From: Gammaproteobacteria bacterium
GTDB lineage: Bacteria; Pseudomonadota; Gammaproteobacteria; UBA6429; Thiohalophilaceae
Direction: 5' to 3'
DNA length: 64,000 nucleotides
NCBI GenBank assembly: GCA_029880855.1
Contig: JAOUNS010000002.1
Span: 124,001 to 188,000, forward strand
This document shows, one piece after another, positions 50,739 to 60,617 of this stretch (position 1 is its first letter; every line of letters begins with the position of its first letter). A program made the position numbers and the translations under genes. Under the pieces are notes generated by a model. The model was not told where the DNA came from. It ran no database searches and was given only the letters and a program-made list of their open reading frames with translations.

Positions 50739-50764
50739 TTTTACCCATTACATCAACCTACGGA

Positions 50765-51259
50765 CTAGTGAGGGTGGGCTCTTACAATCCCATCCTCATC
50801 TGGCAAGGTGATCGTTATAGCGTTACTACCATCATTATCTCTAGCTGGAAATTGCCCATAGAAAAATGAATAACATGGTTCTAATTGAGACACAAACTCT
50901 GATAGTTCTTTAGCGCTCGTCACATAATCCACATCAATATTAATTGCATCCTTCTTTAACAATCCAACCACACAGTCTCCAGTCCTTGTTATTATCTCCT
51001 CAATTTTAAAATTTAATTCCTTACTGTAACTACACTTTTCAATTCTCTCGTCGAAATAGAAACTTACAACACTTCCCGGTGACAATTCATTTTTTAAAGC
51101 ATTAAATGCCGCAACATTATTACAGTAATACCAATTTGTAGCCCCCCCTCCTCTAGCTATTCTTTCTAATACAACGGCGTCTTTTACTTTCAAATTCTTC
51201 TCTATATCTGTCGAACTCAGACAGTCGTGCACTATGGATTTATAATTTTTCATAGTCAT
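50765..51259 (-). CDS. AT-rich orphan protein, candidate immunity protein of the RHS toxin
   Basis: A 164-residue soluble protein without a signal peptide or recognised family. It begins 3 bases after the stop of the 2552-residue RHS gene (ATG at 51259, a second Met two codons later), so it is translationally coupled to the toxin. The codon use is AT-rich compared with the RHS body. Cys-rich patches (SIVHDCLSS, YYCNNVAAF, IEKCSYS) and an acidic C-terminus are seen. Position, size and composition are those of immunity genes in polymorphic toxin systems; this is inference. Confidence 0.7.
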   Translation of the reverse strand: MTMKNYKSIVHDCLSSTDIEKNLKVKDAVVLERIARGGGATNWYYCNNVAAFNALKNELSPGSVVSFYFDERIEKCSYSKELNFKIEEIITRTGDCVVGLLKKDAINIDVDYVTSAKELSEFVSQLEPCYSFFYGQFPARDNDGSNAITITLPDEDGIVRAHPH

Positions 51260-51262
51260 ATA

Positions 51263-54200
51263 CTATTTTGGCAACTTGTAGGAACTACCATTATCTGCGC
51301 GTTTTAATCCAAAATGATCAAGTGGATTTGAAGATCCATGCGGAATAATAGCATCTTTAATTTGCTGTGGTGTAGCATGAACACTGACATGGCCTGGTGG
51401 CATACCATCATGAATTACCGACCCTTTAGGAAGTTTGTTAGTGTCAACAGCATATATGTTTTGACCTGGTCGGAAGGTTTGTTTTCCATTTGCGGCGCTG
51501 GAAATAGAATCTCTAAAAGATACCCCTGTAAGATCAGTTAAACTGTGTTCTGTCTGACTTCCCGTTCGATAAATAACAGAAGTGGATGTTCTCGTAGTAA
51601 CATTACCCACCCCCGCAACAGGAAACACTACATCACTCGAAGGAGCTGAAGACATAAAACTGATGAATGCAGCCGCCTCAGCACCAAAAAGGCGAATAAG
51701 TTGTACTTCAACGCCTACACCAGTAACAATTACTGCACCATTCAACATTAATGTTATAACAAATTTACGATCTTCATATGTTGTGAGAGCCCCATCCGGC
51801 ATCGTTCCATGACACCCACCCTGGCAACCGGTATCGTATAATCCACCATCAGCAGCATGAGATGCGCCTGGCATTGATTTACTAAAATAGTAATTAAACA
51901 AATACCCCAACGCCGCACTAAATGCGCCATTCTTAAACTTGCCACCACCCCACTCGGCACCTATTCCACCACCAATGACTGTGGCAACACCAAGTTGAAA
52001 ATCATTCAGACCAGCGGACTCACCATAGATAGTGACACTCTTGGCTACAAAACTACCAACAAATCCACTCTTGAAACTATTGTGATGTGCTCTGGCGGTA
52101 ATCCCACCAATCACCCCGTGAATAGTTGCTTTCTCATACCACTCATAGGGTGTTTTGGCATTCTTAAACGTCTGACCCGCTTTAAAGAAAGCCATTGCGG
52201 CTAAGCCATCGATCACTGCAGTTTTTAGGTCCCCAGAAGCAACAACGCTGGCTGAAAACGCCACTGCAAAGACTTTGGCATAGGTCGCTTTAGCTAAAAA
52301 CGCCGGGTTAGCTGCGAGTGCCAAAATCGTCATCGACACCATCGTCCTCCCATACTTCCTCATAAACTTCTTCAAGCCACTGAGGAAGTAGCCACTCGGA
52401 TCAGTGAAGCTGAGCGGGTTGTTGTTGACGTAGGCATAGCGGTTCATGCCCTGGGTGCTGCTGGGGAACTGCACGTTGGGGTCTGCACTCAGGAAACGGC
52501 CCAGGACCGGGTCGTAGACGCGGCCGTTCATGTGGACCAGCCCCACCTTGTCGAGCATTTCATGTCCGCCGAAGCCATGGGTGCTGTCGGTACCTTCGAC
52601 GGTGGTGCTGCTGAAGCCGGCGCTCAGGCTGAAGCTGAGGTCGGTGTTTTGTGTCTGGTTCACCGGCTGGGCTTCACCAAAGGCGCTGTAGCTGCGACGT
52701 TCCACCACGGTGCCGAACTCGTTGGTGATCACGGTAATGGAGCCCAGGTGATCGGTGTGGAAGTAACGGGTCTGGCGTGCACCGGTGCTTTCCACCTGAT
52801 GGGTGCCGATGAGGGTGTCACCGGCATACATGTAGTGGACGTATTTGGTCACGCCACCGCTGGTGATCTTGTCCAGTTGCGGCAGGTAGTACGTCACCTC
52901 CGACATGTTGACGGTCTTTTTGTAGCGACTGTGGTTGGCGTTGTAGTCGATACTGACCGAGTTGCCGTCCTTGCCCATCAGGCGTGGTTTGTTATAGCTG
53001 GTGTATTGCACGGTGTTGCCGCCGCGGCTGTCCATGTTGCCGTTGGCATCATAGGTGTAGGTGTGGCCGAGCAGCGGATTCCCCTGTCCGTCCCGCACCT
53101 CGGTCACCGCATGGGGCCGGCTGGGATCATAGATGTATGTTCCCAGACGACTGTTGGTGAGGATGTTGCCGTCGGCACTGTAGGTCAGGGTCTGGACTGC
53201 TGTGGCTATCCCGCTCACCTTCACCTCGGTCAGGCGGTTCATGATGTCATAGCCGAACTGTTCGGTGAGGTCATTGCCGTTACCAAACCAGTCGCGCAAC
53301 AAGTAGTCCTTGCGCTGTTCCAGGTTGCCCAGACTGTCGAAGAGGTATTCCACATCCTGCACCGCAACCGGTGCGAGCGCTGTGCCGGTGCCGATATGGG
53401 ACAACAGACCGTTGGCATGATTAAACAGGCGATTGGTGACCAGACCGTTACCCAGTTTGATTTGGGTGATCTGGCCGCGTTTGTTGACCGCGTTGCTGAA
53501 GTCACCATCCACACCCAGCTGCCAGACAACGGTGGCCGGATCGGGCTGCACGATGATCCACTTCGAGCTGGTGCCGTCCCACGCATAGTCGTGACGTTGC
53601 ACGCTGCTGAGGAAGACCTCCCCGCCGCTGTTCTTCGTGTAGTGATAGGTGAGGCCGACCCGTTTCTGATCGTGATCGCGGGCCGGATAGAGGACCCGTG
53701 CCGGACGACCGATGTAGTCCAGGTTCATGAAGTCGGGATCACCGTTGACATCATTGTGGAAATAGGCGGTATCCGAGTCATTGGCGCTGCCGTCCAGTTT
53801 GCTGGTGCTCTTCACGGCGCGGCCCAGATCGTCATAGCTGACGGTCTGCACAAAACCGGAGGCGGTTTCCAGTGTACTGGTGTCAAAGGTCGCTGGAGCA
53901 GCCAGGAAGGCGGTGACCTGTTCACTGGTCATGCTCACCGGACCGATCACCTTGTGCAGTTTGCCCTGGCCCTTGCCCACGGCGGTATCGTAGATCCAGA
54001 GGTTATGCCCTTCCGGTTCCACCGCCAGGATCTTACGACCCAGCTTGTCATATTCAAAAGTACTGCTGACATTCTTGGCATCGGTCTGTTTGCGTAACTG
54101 TCCGAAGGCGTCATATTCATACGCCCAACTACCCATGTCGGCATCGTTCATGGCGACCTTGTAACGACCCTTGGCGTCATAGGTCATGGTAGAGGTACTG

Positions 54201-57200
54201 CCCGGCGCGACGATGGCGGTCAGGTTGCCGACCGCATCATAGTAATAGGCGTTACTGTTACCCGCGCTGTCGGTAGTGGAACGCTTCTTGCCATTGGCGT
54301 AGTTGGTGCTGGAGACCGTGCGCACCTGGGTCACACCACTGATATTCACATAGGCCACACTGGTGGTTTTGGTGGAGATGGTCAGACCGTTATAGGTGTT
54401 TTCCACGATATTGCCGTTGGCGTCGACAGCCTTCTTCACCCGACCCAGATCGTCAAAGGCATCGGCCGCCGTCAGGTCCTGGGCCAGGATCGGGGTCTCA
54501 TTGTTGAAGTACGGCAGGGTGACAGACACCTTGCGGCCCAGTGCATCATAGGTGGTTCGGGTATAGATGGTGTTGCCATTGATATCTGCGGCCTGCACCA
54601 GCACTTCGCGATCCAGACTGTCATAGTAAGCGGTCACTGCGGAGTTGCCGGTGGCGGATGACTCGATCCTGTACACGGCGTTCGGTGCTTCCGGACTGCA
54701 ACCATTACACCAGAACAGTGAAGTCTGGCTGTTGGTGCCATCAGCCCGGTATTCGGCCAGTTTGCGGCCCAGATGATCATAGTTCCATGTGGTGGCCAGA
54801 CCATTGGGACCGACCAGCACCGTCACGTTACCGGTACGTGGATCGACAGTCTTGATCTCTTTCTGACCCAGATCGTTTTCCGTGGTCAGGTAGATGGATG
54901 GCGTTGTCTGTTTGACACCGGCACTGTTGGAGTAATAGCTCTCCGCCTTGCGCGCGTCAACCTTGTGGGTGGCTGTTGCCGGCCCAGACTTCACCACCAC
55001 CAGTTTGTTACCGTAGGTGTCATAGGTATAGGTGGTGGTCAACTCATATTGCGGATCGTTGCGTTCCTCAATGGATTTGGTCAACCAGCCTTTGCTTGCA
55101 TCATATTCAAACTCACTGACCCGCTCGATATCCGGGATCACTGTACTGCCCAGACCGGTCGAGGTGGTGGAATGCTTGACCCGGGTCATGGTGACACGCC
55201 CCAGATGCCAGAGCGATTCGTTATCGGTATAGGTGCTGTCCGTGGTCTTGGTAAAGGTTTCACCTGTTACCACATCCGTGGTGGTTGTCACGTTATGGGT
55301 CAGGTTGCCGTGACGCTGATCAGCAGCCAGATAAACACCGCCGGTGTCTTTGTCAAACCGGTTTTCGGTGAATACGGTGGTGACCAGTGTTGACGTTGTT
55401 GCCGCGTCGATATAGTGGTAATTGGACTCCGTACTGTTGGTGAAGTAGACAAAGTAGGGAGCGGCTATCGAAGCATCAGTGGTTAATGTGCCATAGGCGT
55501 CGATGTTGTTGGTGACTGTCTGGATATTCTGTCCATTCACCGTTGTGGTGTTGCTTGCAGGCATGCCTGCATACGGATAGAGATCCACAAAGCTATCAGT
55601 ACCGGTACTGATACCGGTGAGGTTAAAGGTGGTGGTCGTGACCTTGGTGCCGTTGTTGGCATCAATATGCACCAGCTTGCCGAAACCGAGGATGCCGCGA
55701 CCGCGCAGGTGGGATTTCAGATCAGCATACTGGTAACTGTAACTCGCCGTTCCGCCGACACCATTGCTTGCGCTGTAACTGGAAACCACATACATGGGGC
55801 CGTTGACACAGGCTTCCGGGTAGTTGTTTGTACAGGTGTCGATGCTGTAGACACCGGCCGCACTGTCATTCAAACGTGCATAGTTAATGGTGGTGGTGTT
55901 CTTCAGACCATCGGTGATGCCGGTGAGCATATCCGGGGCTTTGGCCGCAGCAGTGTTGCTGAGGAAGAAATGCATACCGTTATCACCACGGAAGGCCAGA
56001 TCATTCTGCCCGTCACCGTTCAGATCGACATAACGTACGGTGTGGTAATTATCTTCCGTGCTGTCACACTGATATGTAGTGGATATAGATCCAGTCAGGA
56101 TACTGCAGGTTGCGTGCTCACCCAGATACTCGAAAGAGGAACCGGTGGACAGGTACATCTTGATCCCTTCACCATGTTTCACCAGGCTGATATCGGCCTT
56201 GCCGTCACCATTGATATCCGGGAAAGAAATTGAAGAGGCATCGCAACCATACTCGACGCCATTACCACACAGGGGTGTCTTGATAATATTGGCCGTATCG
56301 AAATTACTGCCTTTACCGGGAATACACTGGATACCTGCATCAGAGCGGTAACACATATCGGGCAGGCCGTCACCGGTGACATCGGCAAACTCGATTGAGC
56401 TGAAGTTGTCCGAATCATTACAACCATGTGTGGTATCACCATAGGAGCAGATATTGGTTGCAGTTTTCGGGCCGATCGATGCGCCCGAGTTCAGCGCATA
56501 AATCATCCCCTGGTTGGTATCCCGATAAACTACGTCGGCATTACCATCGGCATTGATATCCAGCATCTGGAATGAGTCGCTATCACAACCATCAGGGCAA
56601 TTCAATGTGACATTGAACTGTGTAAAGCTGGAAAAGTTGCTTCCGGTATTATTGTTGACATAACACTGTAAATTTTCGTGGTACTCATCTCCAGTAGATG
56701 TATCCTTAAAACTAACCGGCAGTACACAGAAATCAGTTCGACCGTCACCATTCAGATCAGGATAAAACACATCTGCGTAATCCCCCTTCACGAGTGACCT
56801 CTTGGGGGATGGCACAACAAGGTCCTGATGCAGAATTTCCGCCTGTTTTGATAACAAGTTGGATGATTGCGGACCGGTAAAGCCCCGATTGGCACCGGTA
56901 GAAAAAGCAACCGTTATGCCGTTGTCGTAGTGACGGTAAATCAGGTCGGCACGACCGTCACCGTTGATATCCATCAATGCGAGAGTGTCTTCACTACACC
57001 CTGAGCCTGTCTGACAGACTGAATACGAGGTAAAGGTTGATATATCAGGGCCGCTTGTAGAACCAAATGCGCACTTTACGCCTTCGTCAGTGCGATAACA
57101 GACATCAGTATACCCATCACCATCGACATCACCATACATGATATTGTTTCTGTCATTAATCTGGCGACAACCTGTGCCTGTTGTTTGACCTCCAGGAATA

Positions 57201-58921
57201 TTTTCACATAGCCCAAGTGTAGTACCATTTGGAATTGGTCTTATATGGCTTCCACTTAGCGGTGTTGAGGAATCATCCTGCCAGGTGAACTCTACCGGTC
57301 GTTTGCAATTATTCGCAGCCGCTTCGTTGTCACCACACTCAAACAGATATTTCAGACGAGAATGGTTGCTGGATGCGGAGTATTGGTACAACAGGTTATA
57401 GCTGCGCACCGTGGTGCCGCTTTCCTGAGTGGTGATCTGTTTCAGGCGCAGGGTTTTGCTGATTCGCTGACCGCCCACATAGGCAAAGCCGGTGTCGTCC
57501 CGGTTCTCATAGTTGAAAACAACGGCAGCGCTTGTCCCTGCAACCGACGTGTAGGTGATCTGGCTCAAACGATGATCGTTCAGGCCATTCCCGGCATAGT
57601 GATAATCGATGATATTGACATCGGAGGCATCGACCATGCGGCCGATTGACCAGCCCATGGCGGCGCCGGTCTGGTTGGTGGTGAGATAGACACGTGATCC
57701 GCGAATATTGCCGCCGCCGGCATCATCCGCGCCATAATAGAAGATCTGGCCTGCCTTGGTCTCGACCTCGAACCAGCTGTTGCCGCCGGCCAGATCGCCG
57801 CCTTTCAACCTGATGCGAGAGAAACTGTCCTGCTCGGTACGGTAGACACTGTTTACTGCGCCATACGTGCCGCTGACCACCACCAGACGTTGACCATCCA
57901 TACAAAGACGATCTGTCGCATCAAATTTGATGCCACGATTCGCACCGTCCTGGGCATGGGTCTGCGGACAACGGTGGATGGATGACAAGCCATTCAGACT
58001 GCCGCCGATACCCATGATGCCGTTACCACCGGTACTTGAGACACTGATGCCCAGTGAAGGCTGCATTTCACCGATACCGGGCGGGACAGGAATCGACATG
58101 GAATAACTTGCGCTGCCGCCGGGAGCGACACTGAAACCACCGCTGGTGTTACCCACCGCGAGGTCATTTTCATTATAATTGATCGTGCCGTCTGAATAGC
58201 TGGTTTCGGTGTTGGCAATGTAGAGGTTACCGGCTATATCCGTTGTAATGTTCCGGACAGTAGCGGCCGTGGTTGTGTAGGAAATATTGCCGGAGATCTG
58301 CGCAGTGCTGTTTGCCGAGGAGGTAATCTGGAAGTCCGCTTTACCGTCGCCGTTAAAATCGTTAATGATAATTGAGGCTGATGACCACTGGATACCCAGA
58401 TAACCATCGCTCCAGGATTTTACATATGGCGGTACGGTGTATCCATCTTCCGGAATATCATCAAATGGACCGAATCCCGGATATTGGTTTTGAATCGGTG
58501 CGCCGTGCGCATAAATAATATGGTGTTGCAGAGATGCAGACCTGGCCTGGAAAAACAGGTCATCACGACCATCCCCATTAAAATCACCTATGTGCAGTCT
58601 GTAGCTGTCTCGACTGAGATCGCCCAGACCCAGATAGCCCAACGAGTATGTCCATTCAGTCGCTGCATCACCATCTATAACGGCAAATAAATAATTCGGC
58701 TCCCCGGTTTTGATTGGGATAGTGATGTCATCTATCGGGATGAGGGTAAACTTGCTGCCCCCGTGATACAGGCTATCGACCGCCCCGCCATTGAAGTTAC
58801 CCGTGTAGCTGTTTGTAAATGAAGTATCCAGTGCATAGGCACTTTGCCATGCCACAGCAAAAGTCAAAAAGACCAGACAGGAACGGATAATAGATTGGGC
58901 GGTGATTCTCATGTGCAACAT
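51263..58921 (-). CDS. SpvB/RHS-repeat polymorphic toxin protein
   Basis: A 2552-residue exported protein. Order: Sec signal peptide (about 1-30, QSAYA); FG-GAP/VCBS calcium-type repeats (DFNGDGRDD near 115 and many more up to about 1000); an SpvB-type segment (SYSMSIPVPPGIGEMQPSLG near 275-300); a TcdB-middle-like region near 1000-1150; YD repeats (about 1280-2130); RHS core with RYFHTDHLGSITVITNEFG and RVYDPVLGRFLSADPN, ending near DPSGYF (about 2177). The last 375 residues are the variable part: hydrophobic helices, a CQGGCHG motif, and a C-terminal domain with SVIYRTGSQ, FRPGQNIYAVDTNKLPKGS and PPGHVSVHATPQQI. That domain resembles no toxin I can name. The likely function is contact- or cell-directed toxin delivery with cleavage at the core end. 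Confidence 0.9.
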   Translation of the reverse strand: MLHMRITAQSIIRSCLVFLTFAVAWQSAYALDTSFTNSYTGNFNGGAVDSLYHGGSKFTLIPIDDITIPIKTGEPNYLFAVIDGDAATEWTYSLGYLGLGDLSRDSYRLHIGDFNGDGRDDLFFQARSASLQHHIIYAHGAPIQNQYPGFGPFDDIPEDGYTVPPYVKSWSDGYLGIQWSSASIIINDFNGDGKADFQITSSANSTAQISGNISYTTTAATVRNITTDIAGNLYIANTETSYSDGTINYNENDLAVGNTSGGFSVAPGGSASYSMSIPVPPGIGEMQPSLGISVSSTGGNGIMGIGGSLNGLSSIHRCPQTHAQDGANRGIKFDATDRLCMDGQRLVVVSGTYGAVNSVYRTEQDSFSRIRLKGGDLAGGNSWFEVETKAGQIFYYGADDAGGGNIRGSRVYLTTNQTGAAMGWSIGRMVDASDVNIIDYHYAGNGLNDHRLSQITYTSVAGTSAAVVFNYENRDDTGFAYVGGQRISKTLRLKQITTQESGTTVRSYNLLYQYSASSNHSRLKYLFECGDNEAAANNCKRPVEFTWQDDSSTPLSGSHIRPIPNGTTLGLCENIPGGQTTGTGCRQINDRNNIMYGDVDGDGYTDVCYRTDEGVKCAFGSTSGPDISTFTSYSVCQTGSGCSEDTLALMDINGDGRADLIYRHYDNGITVAFSTGANRGFTGPQSSNLLSKQAEILHQDLVVPSPKRSLVKGDYADVFYPDLNGDGRTDFCVLPVSFKDTSTGDEYHENLQCYVNNNTGSNFSSFTQFNVTLNCPDGCDSDSFQMLDINADGNADVVYRDTNQGMIYALNSGASIGPKTATNICSYGDTTHGCNDSDNFSSIEFADVTGDGLPDMCYRSDAGIQCIPGKGSNFDTANIIKTPLCGNGVEYGCDASSISFPDINGDGKADISLVKHGEGIKMYLSTGSSFEYLGEHATCSILTGSISTTYQCDSTEDNYHTVRYVDLNGDGQNDLAFRGDNGMHFFLSNTAAAKAPDMLTGITDGLKNTTTINYARLNDSAAGVYSIDTCTNNYPEACVNGPMYVVSSYSASNGVGGTASYSYQYADLKSHLRGRGILGFGKLVHIDANNGTKVTTTTFNLTGISTGTDSFVDLYPYAGMPASNTTTVNGQNIQTVTNNIDAYGTLTTDASIAAPYFVYFTNSTESNYHYIDAATTSTLVTTVFTENRFDKDTGGVYLAADQRHGNLTHNVTTTTDVVTGETFTKTTDSTYTDNESLWHLGRVTMTRVKHSTTSTGLGSTVIPDIERVSEFEYDASKGWLTKSIEERNDPQYELTTTYTYDTYGNKLVVVKSGPATATHKVDARKAESYYSNSAGVKQTTPSIYLTTENDLGQKEIKTVDPRTGNVTVLVGPNGLATTWNYDHLGRKLAEYRADGTNSQTSLFWCNGCSPEAPNAVYRIESSATGNSAVTAYYDSLDREVLVQAADINGNTIYTRTTYDALGRKVSVTLPYFNNETPILAQDLTAADAFDDLGRVKKAVDANGNIVENTYNGLTISTKTTSVAYVNISGVTQVRTVSSTNYANGKKRSTTDSAGNSNAYYYDAVGNLTAIVAPGSTSTMTYDAKGRYKVAMNDADMGSWAYEYDAFGQLRKQTDAKNVSSTFEYDKLGRKILAVEPEGHNLWIYDTAVGKGQGKLHKVIGPVSMTSEQVTAFLAAPATFDTSTLETASGFVQTVSYDDLGRAVKSTSKLDGSANDSDTAYFHNDVNGDPDFMNLDYIGRPARVLYPARDHDQKRVGLTYHYTKNSGGEVFLSSVQRHDYAWDGTSSKWIIVQPDPATVVWQLGVDGDFSNAVNKRGQITQIKLGNGLVTNRLFNHANGLLSHIGTGTALAPVAVQDVEYLFDSLGNLEQRKDYLLRDWFGNGNDLTEQFGYDIMNRLTEVKVSGIATAVQTLTYSADGNILTNSRLGTYIYDPSRPHAVTEVRDGQGNPLLGHTYTYDANGNMDSRGGNTVQYTSYNKPRLMGKDGNSVSIDYNANHSRYKKTVNMSEVTYYLPQLDKITSGGVTKYVHYMYAGDTLIGTHQVESTGARQTRYFHTDHLGSITVITNEFGTVVERRSYSAFGEAQPVNQTQNTDLSFSLSAGFSSTTVEGTDSTHGFGGHEMLDKVGLVHMNGRVYDPVLGRFLSADPNVQFPSSTQGMNRYAYVNNNPLSFTDPSGYFLSGLKKFMRKYGRTMVSMTILALAANPAFLAKATYAKVFAVAFSASVVASGDLKTAVIDGLAAMAFFKAGQTFKNAKTPYEWYEKATIHGVIGGITARAHHNSFKSGFVGSFVAKSVTIYGESAGLNDFQLGVATVIGGGIGAEWGGGKFKNGAFSAALGYLFNYYFSKSMPGASHAADGGLYDTGCQGGCHGTMPDGALTTYEDRKFVITLMLNGAVIVTGVGVEVQLIRLFGAEAAAFISFMSSAPSSDVVFPVAGVGNVTTRTSTSVIYRTGSQTEHSLTDLTGVSFRDSISSAANGKQTFRPGQNIYAVDTNKLPKGSVIHDGMPPGHVSVHATPQQIKDAIIPHGSSNPLDHFGLKRADNGSSYKLPK

Positions 58922-59050
58922 CCGGTAATATGTTTTTTTTGGTATCGATTGAAAAACAGCACTAAAACAAACTCAGCCCGCCAATAAGCGACCAGGCAAG
59001 AAAAGACATCAATGCAATAGAAGTTTGCTTTGTTGCTTTCCCAGGCAAAT

Positions 59051-59077
59051 CCTTGTTAGTGAACGATCATCAACAAG
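59051..59077. repeat. inverted repeat upstream of the RHS gene
   Basis: CCTTGTT and AACAAGG frame a short spacer within the 298-bp gap between the RHS gene and hipA. The gap holds no gene; it should contain the RHS promoter. Confidence 0.4.
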
Positions 59078-59169
59078 GCCGCTCCATGCGACAAAGGGGG
59101 GGGTTGTCAGCGTGATGCAGCGTGATTACCCTGCCGCATTGGCAGAGTAAACGCATTTTAATCACAGGC

Positions 59170-59190
59170 TTTGTGTTGAGGCAACACAAA
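59170..59190. terminator. hairpin downstream of hipA
   Basis: TTTGTGTTG (59170-59178), loop AGG, CAACACAAA (59182-59190), a perfect 9-bp stem 30 bases beyond the hipA stop. No T-run follows on the hipA strand, so termination would be weak. Confidence 0.45.
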
Positions 59191-59219
59191 ATCTCGGGGA
59201 AATATCACCAATCCTGACT

Positions 59220-60617
59220 TCAGCGCTGGGGCTTTTCCCCATCCAGCATCACGCCCAGATGTTTGCGGGCATCAGCAATACGCTTTATCAGCCGTTCCTT
59301 GTTGGCATCCGGTACGGTTTGCAGTTGGTTGATCATGGATTCGTAGTCAGCGGTTTTATCCAGCAGCTCACTGACGATGGCATTGAACTGTTTTTTGCGG
59401 ATACCGCAGTGGGCGCTGAAGCGATGCACCGCTTCGGTGAGGCCGATGGGTTTGTCATAGCCGTCAACGATGTCACCGTAATCACCGAAGGGCATGACGC
59501 TGATCATGTCGTGTTGTGAGTAAGCGCGCATGGGAGTGGGATCATATATAGGTGTGAAGCGACGCACATTGTCACTGTCGATAAGAATGGAGAGGTTTTC
59601 CAGATGCAGGTCTCCATTGCCGGTGATCAAGGACATGATGACGCAGCGGAACAGATGTTCCTTGCCTTCTGTTGCATCATTGACAATACGTACCGGTGAG
59701 ACATTGATCGCCTTGGCGATGTTGTCATAGGTGTAATCATAATGGCTGACCATATTGGGCAGGCCGGAGGCAAAGATGGAATAGAGCGTTTCGGTAAAGA
59801 CCGGTGCGCGACTTGCATCACGATCAAAGCGTTCGATAGCCAGGGCAGGCATGCCCTTGAAGTGACAGATCCAGTGACGCGGTACATCAAAGCCCGCATT
59901 GCGATACATGTCCAGGGCCATGGATTCCAGTTCGGTGATGCCGGGATAACGATTGGTCTGTTCAAACTTGAGGATCACATCGGTGACACCGACCGTGCTT
60001 TGGCGTGTGGGTGCGCCGATACGCCCGTCCCAGCCGGTTTCAGGAATGGAGACCAGCAGTTTGGGAATGGCGCCGCCCACACTGGGGGTGGGACCGACGG
60101 TCTGGATCAGGACTTCAATGTCGTCCTCGAACCAGGCCATGAACTCTTTCAGCGAAAAGCCGAACTCGTCGGTGACTTCATGCAACTGGTGCACGGGTGG
60201 GTTGTTGTACCAGTGCTCCGCCTTTTCATCATCTTCAAACAGATCCAGATGGCCGATGCCGCCGCGTCCCGAGACCTTGAGGATCTCCCAGTCGGCATCA
60301 AAGCCGCTGAGGCCGGTTTTGCCGATACTGTTGAGATACTTCAGGGCCAGGTTGCGCTGGAAGTTGTCTTCCTGCAACGGCGGGATGAGGGATTGCACCG
60401 GAGGCAGCAGGTTGAACTTCTCGCTGCGTTTGCGACTAATGGTGTTCAGTCCGAAATAGGCCGGGTCATAGACCAGCCCGAGGCCGGGTTGATCAAGATT
60501 GAGGTAATCGGCATCGTAGGTGAACCGACACTCCTTGTCGGTTACATACAGCTGCCCCATTTTGCGGGGGATGTTATGCAGGCGGGTCCAGATGACCGCG
60601 CTGCGATCCGTGCTCAT
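59220..60617 (-). CDS. hipA: HipA family serine/threonine kinase toxin
   Basis: A 465-residue HipA-type kinase. E. coli HipA inactivates glutamyl-tRNA synthetase and causes persistence; the target here is unknown. Motifs: P-loop-like SVGGAIPK (179-186), ATP Lys217 in VILKFEQ, ERFDR (262-266), catalytic Asp336 in GNGDLHLEN and metal Asp359 in IYDPTP. All key residues are present, so it should be active. The N-terminal 150 residues are long and diverged. ATG 60617 overlaps the hipB stop by four bases. Confidence 0.93.
   Translation of the reverse strand: MSTDRSAVIWTRLHNIPRKMGQLYVTDKECRFTYDADYLNLDQPGLGLVYDPAYFGLNTISRKRSEKFNLLPPVQSLIPPLQEDNFQRNLALKYLNSIGKTGLSGFDADWEILKVSGRGGIGHLDLFEDDEKAEHWYNNPPVHQLHEVTDEFGFSLKEFMAWFEDDIEVLIQTVGPTPSVGGAIPKLLVSIPETGWDGRIGAPTRQSTVGVTDVILKFEQTNRYPGITELESMALDMYRNAGFDVPRHWICHFKGMPALAIERFDRDASRAPVFTETLYSIFASGLPNMVSHYDYTYDNIAKAINVSPVRIVNDATEGKEHLFRCVIMSLITGNGDLHLENLSILIDSDNVRRFTPIYDPTPMRAYSQHDMISVMPFGDYGDIVDGYDKPIGLTEAVHRFSAHCGIRKKQFNAIVSELLDKTADYESMINQLQTVPDANKERLIKRIADARKHLGVMLDGEKPQR

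Noticed and set aside
52532-54097. A 521-codon open frame on the plus strand inside the RHS gene
   Set aside because: It is the antisense shadow of the repetitive, GC-biased YD-repeat region; its translation is His/Val/Gly-rich without any domain, and the minus-strand frame is clearly the gene.
56079-58380. Many near-repeated GAT/GGT-rich words suggesting a DNA repeat array or CRISPR
   Set aside because: They are the codons of VCBS/FG-GAP protein repeats (DxNGDG) with varied spacing, not a spaced direct-repeat array.
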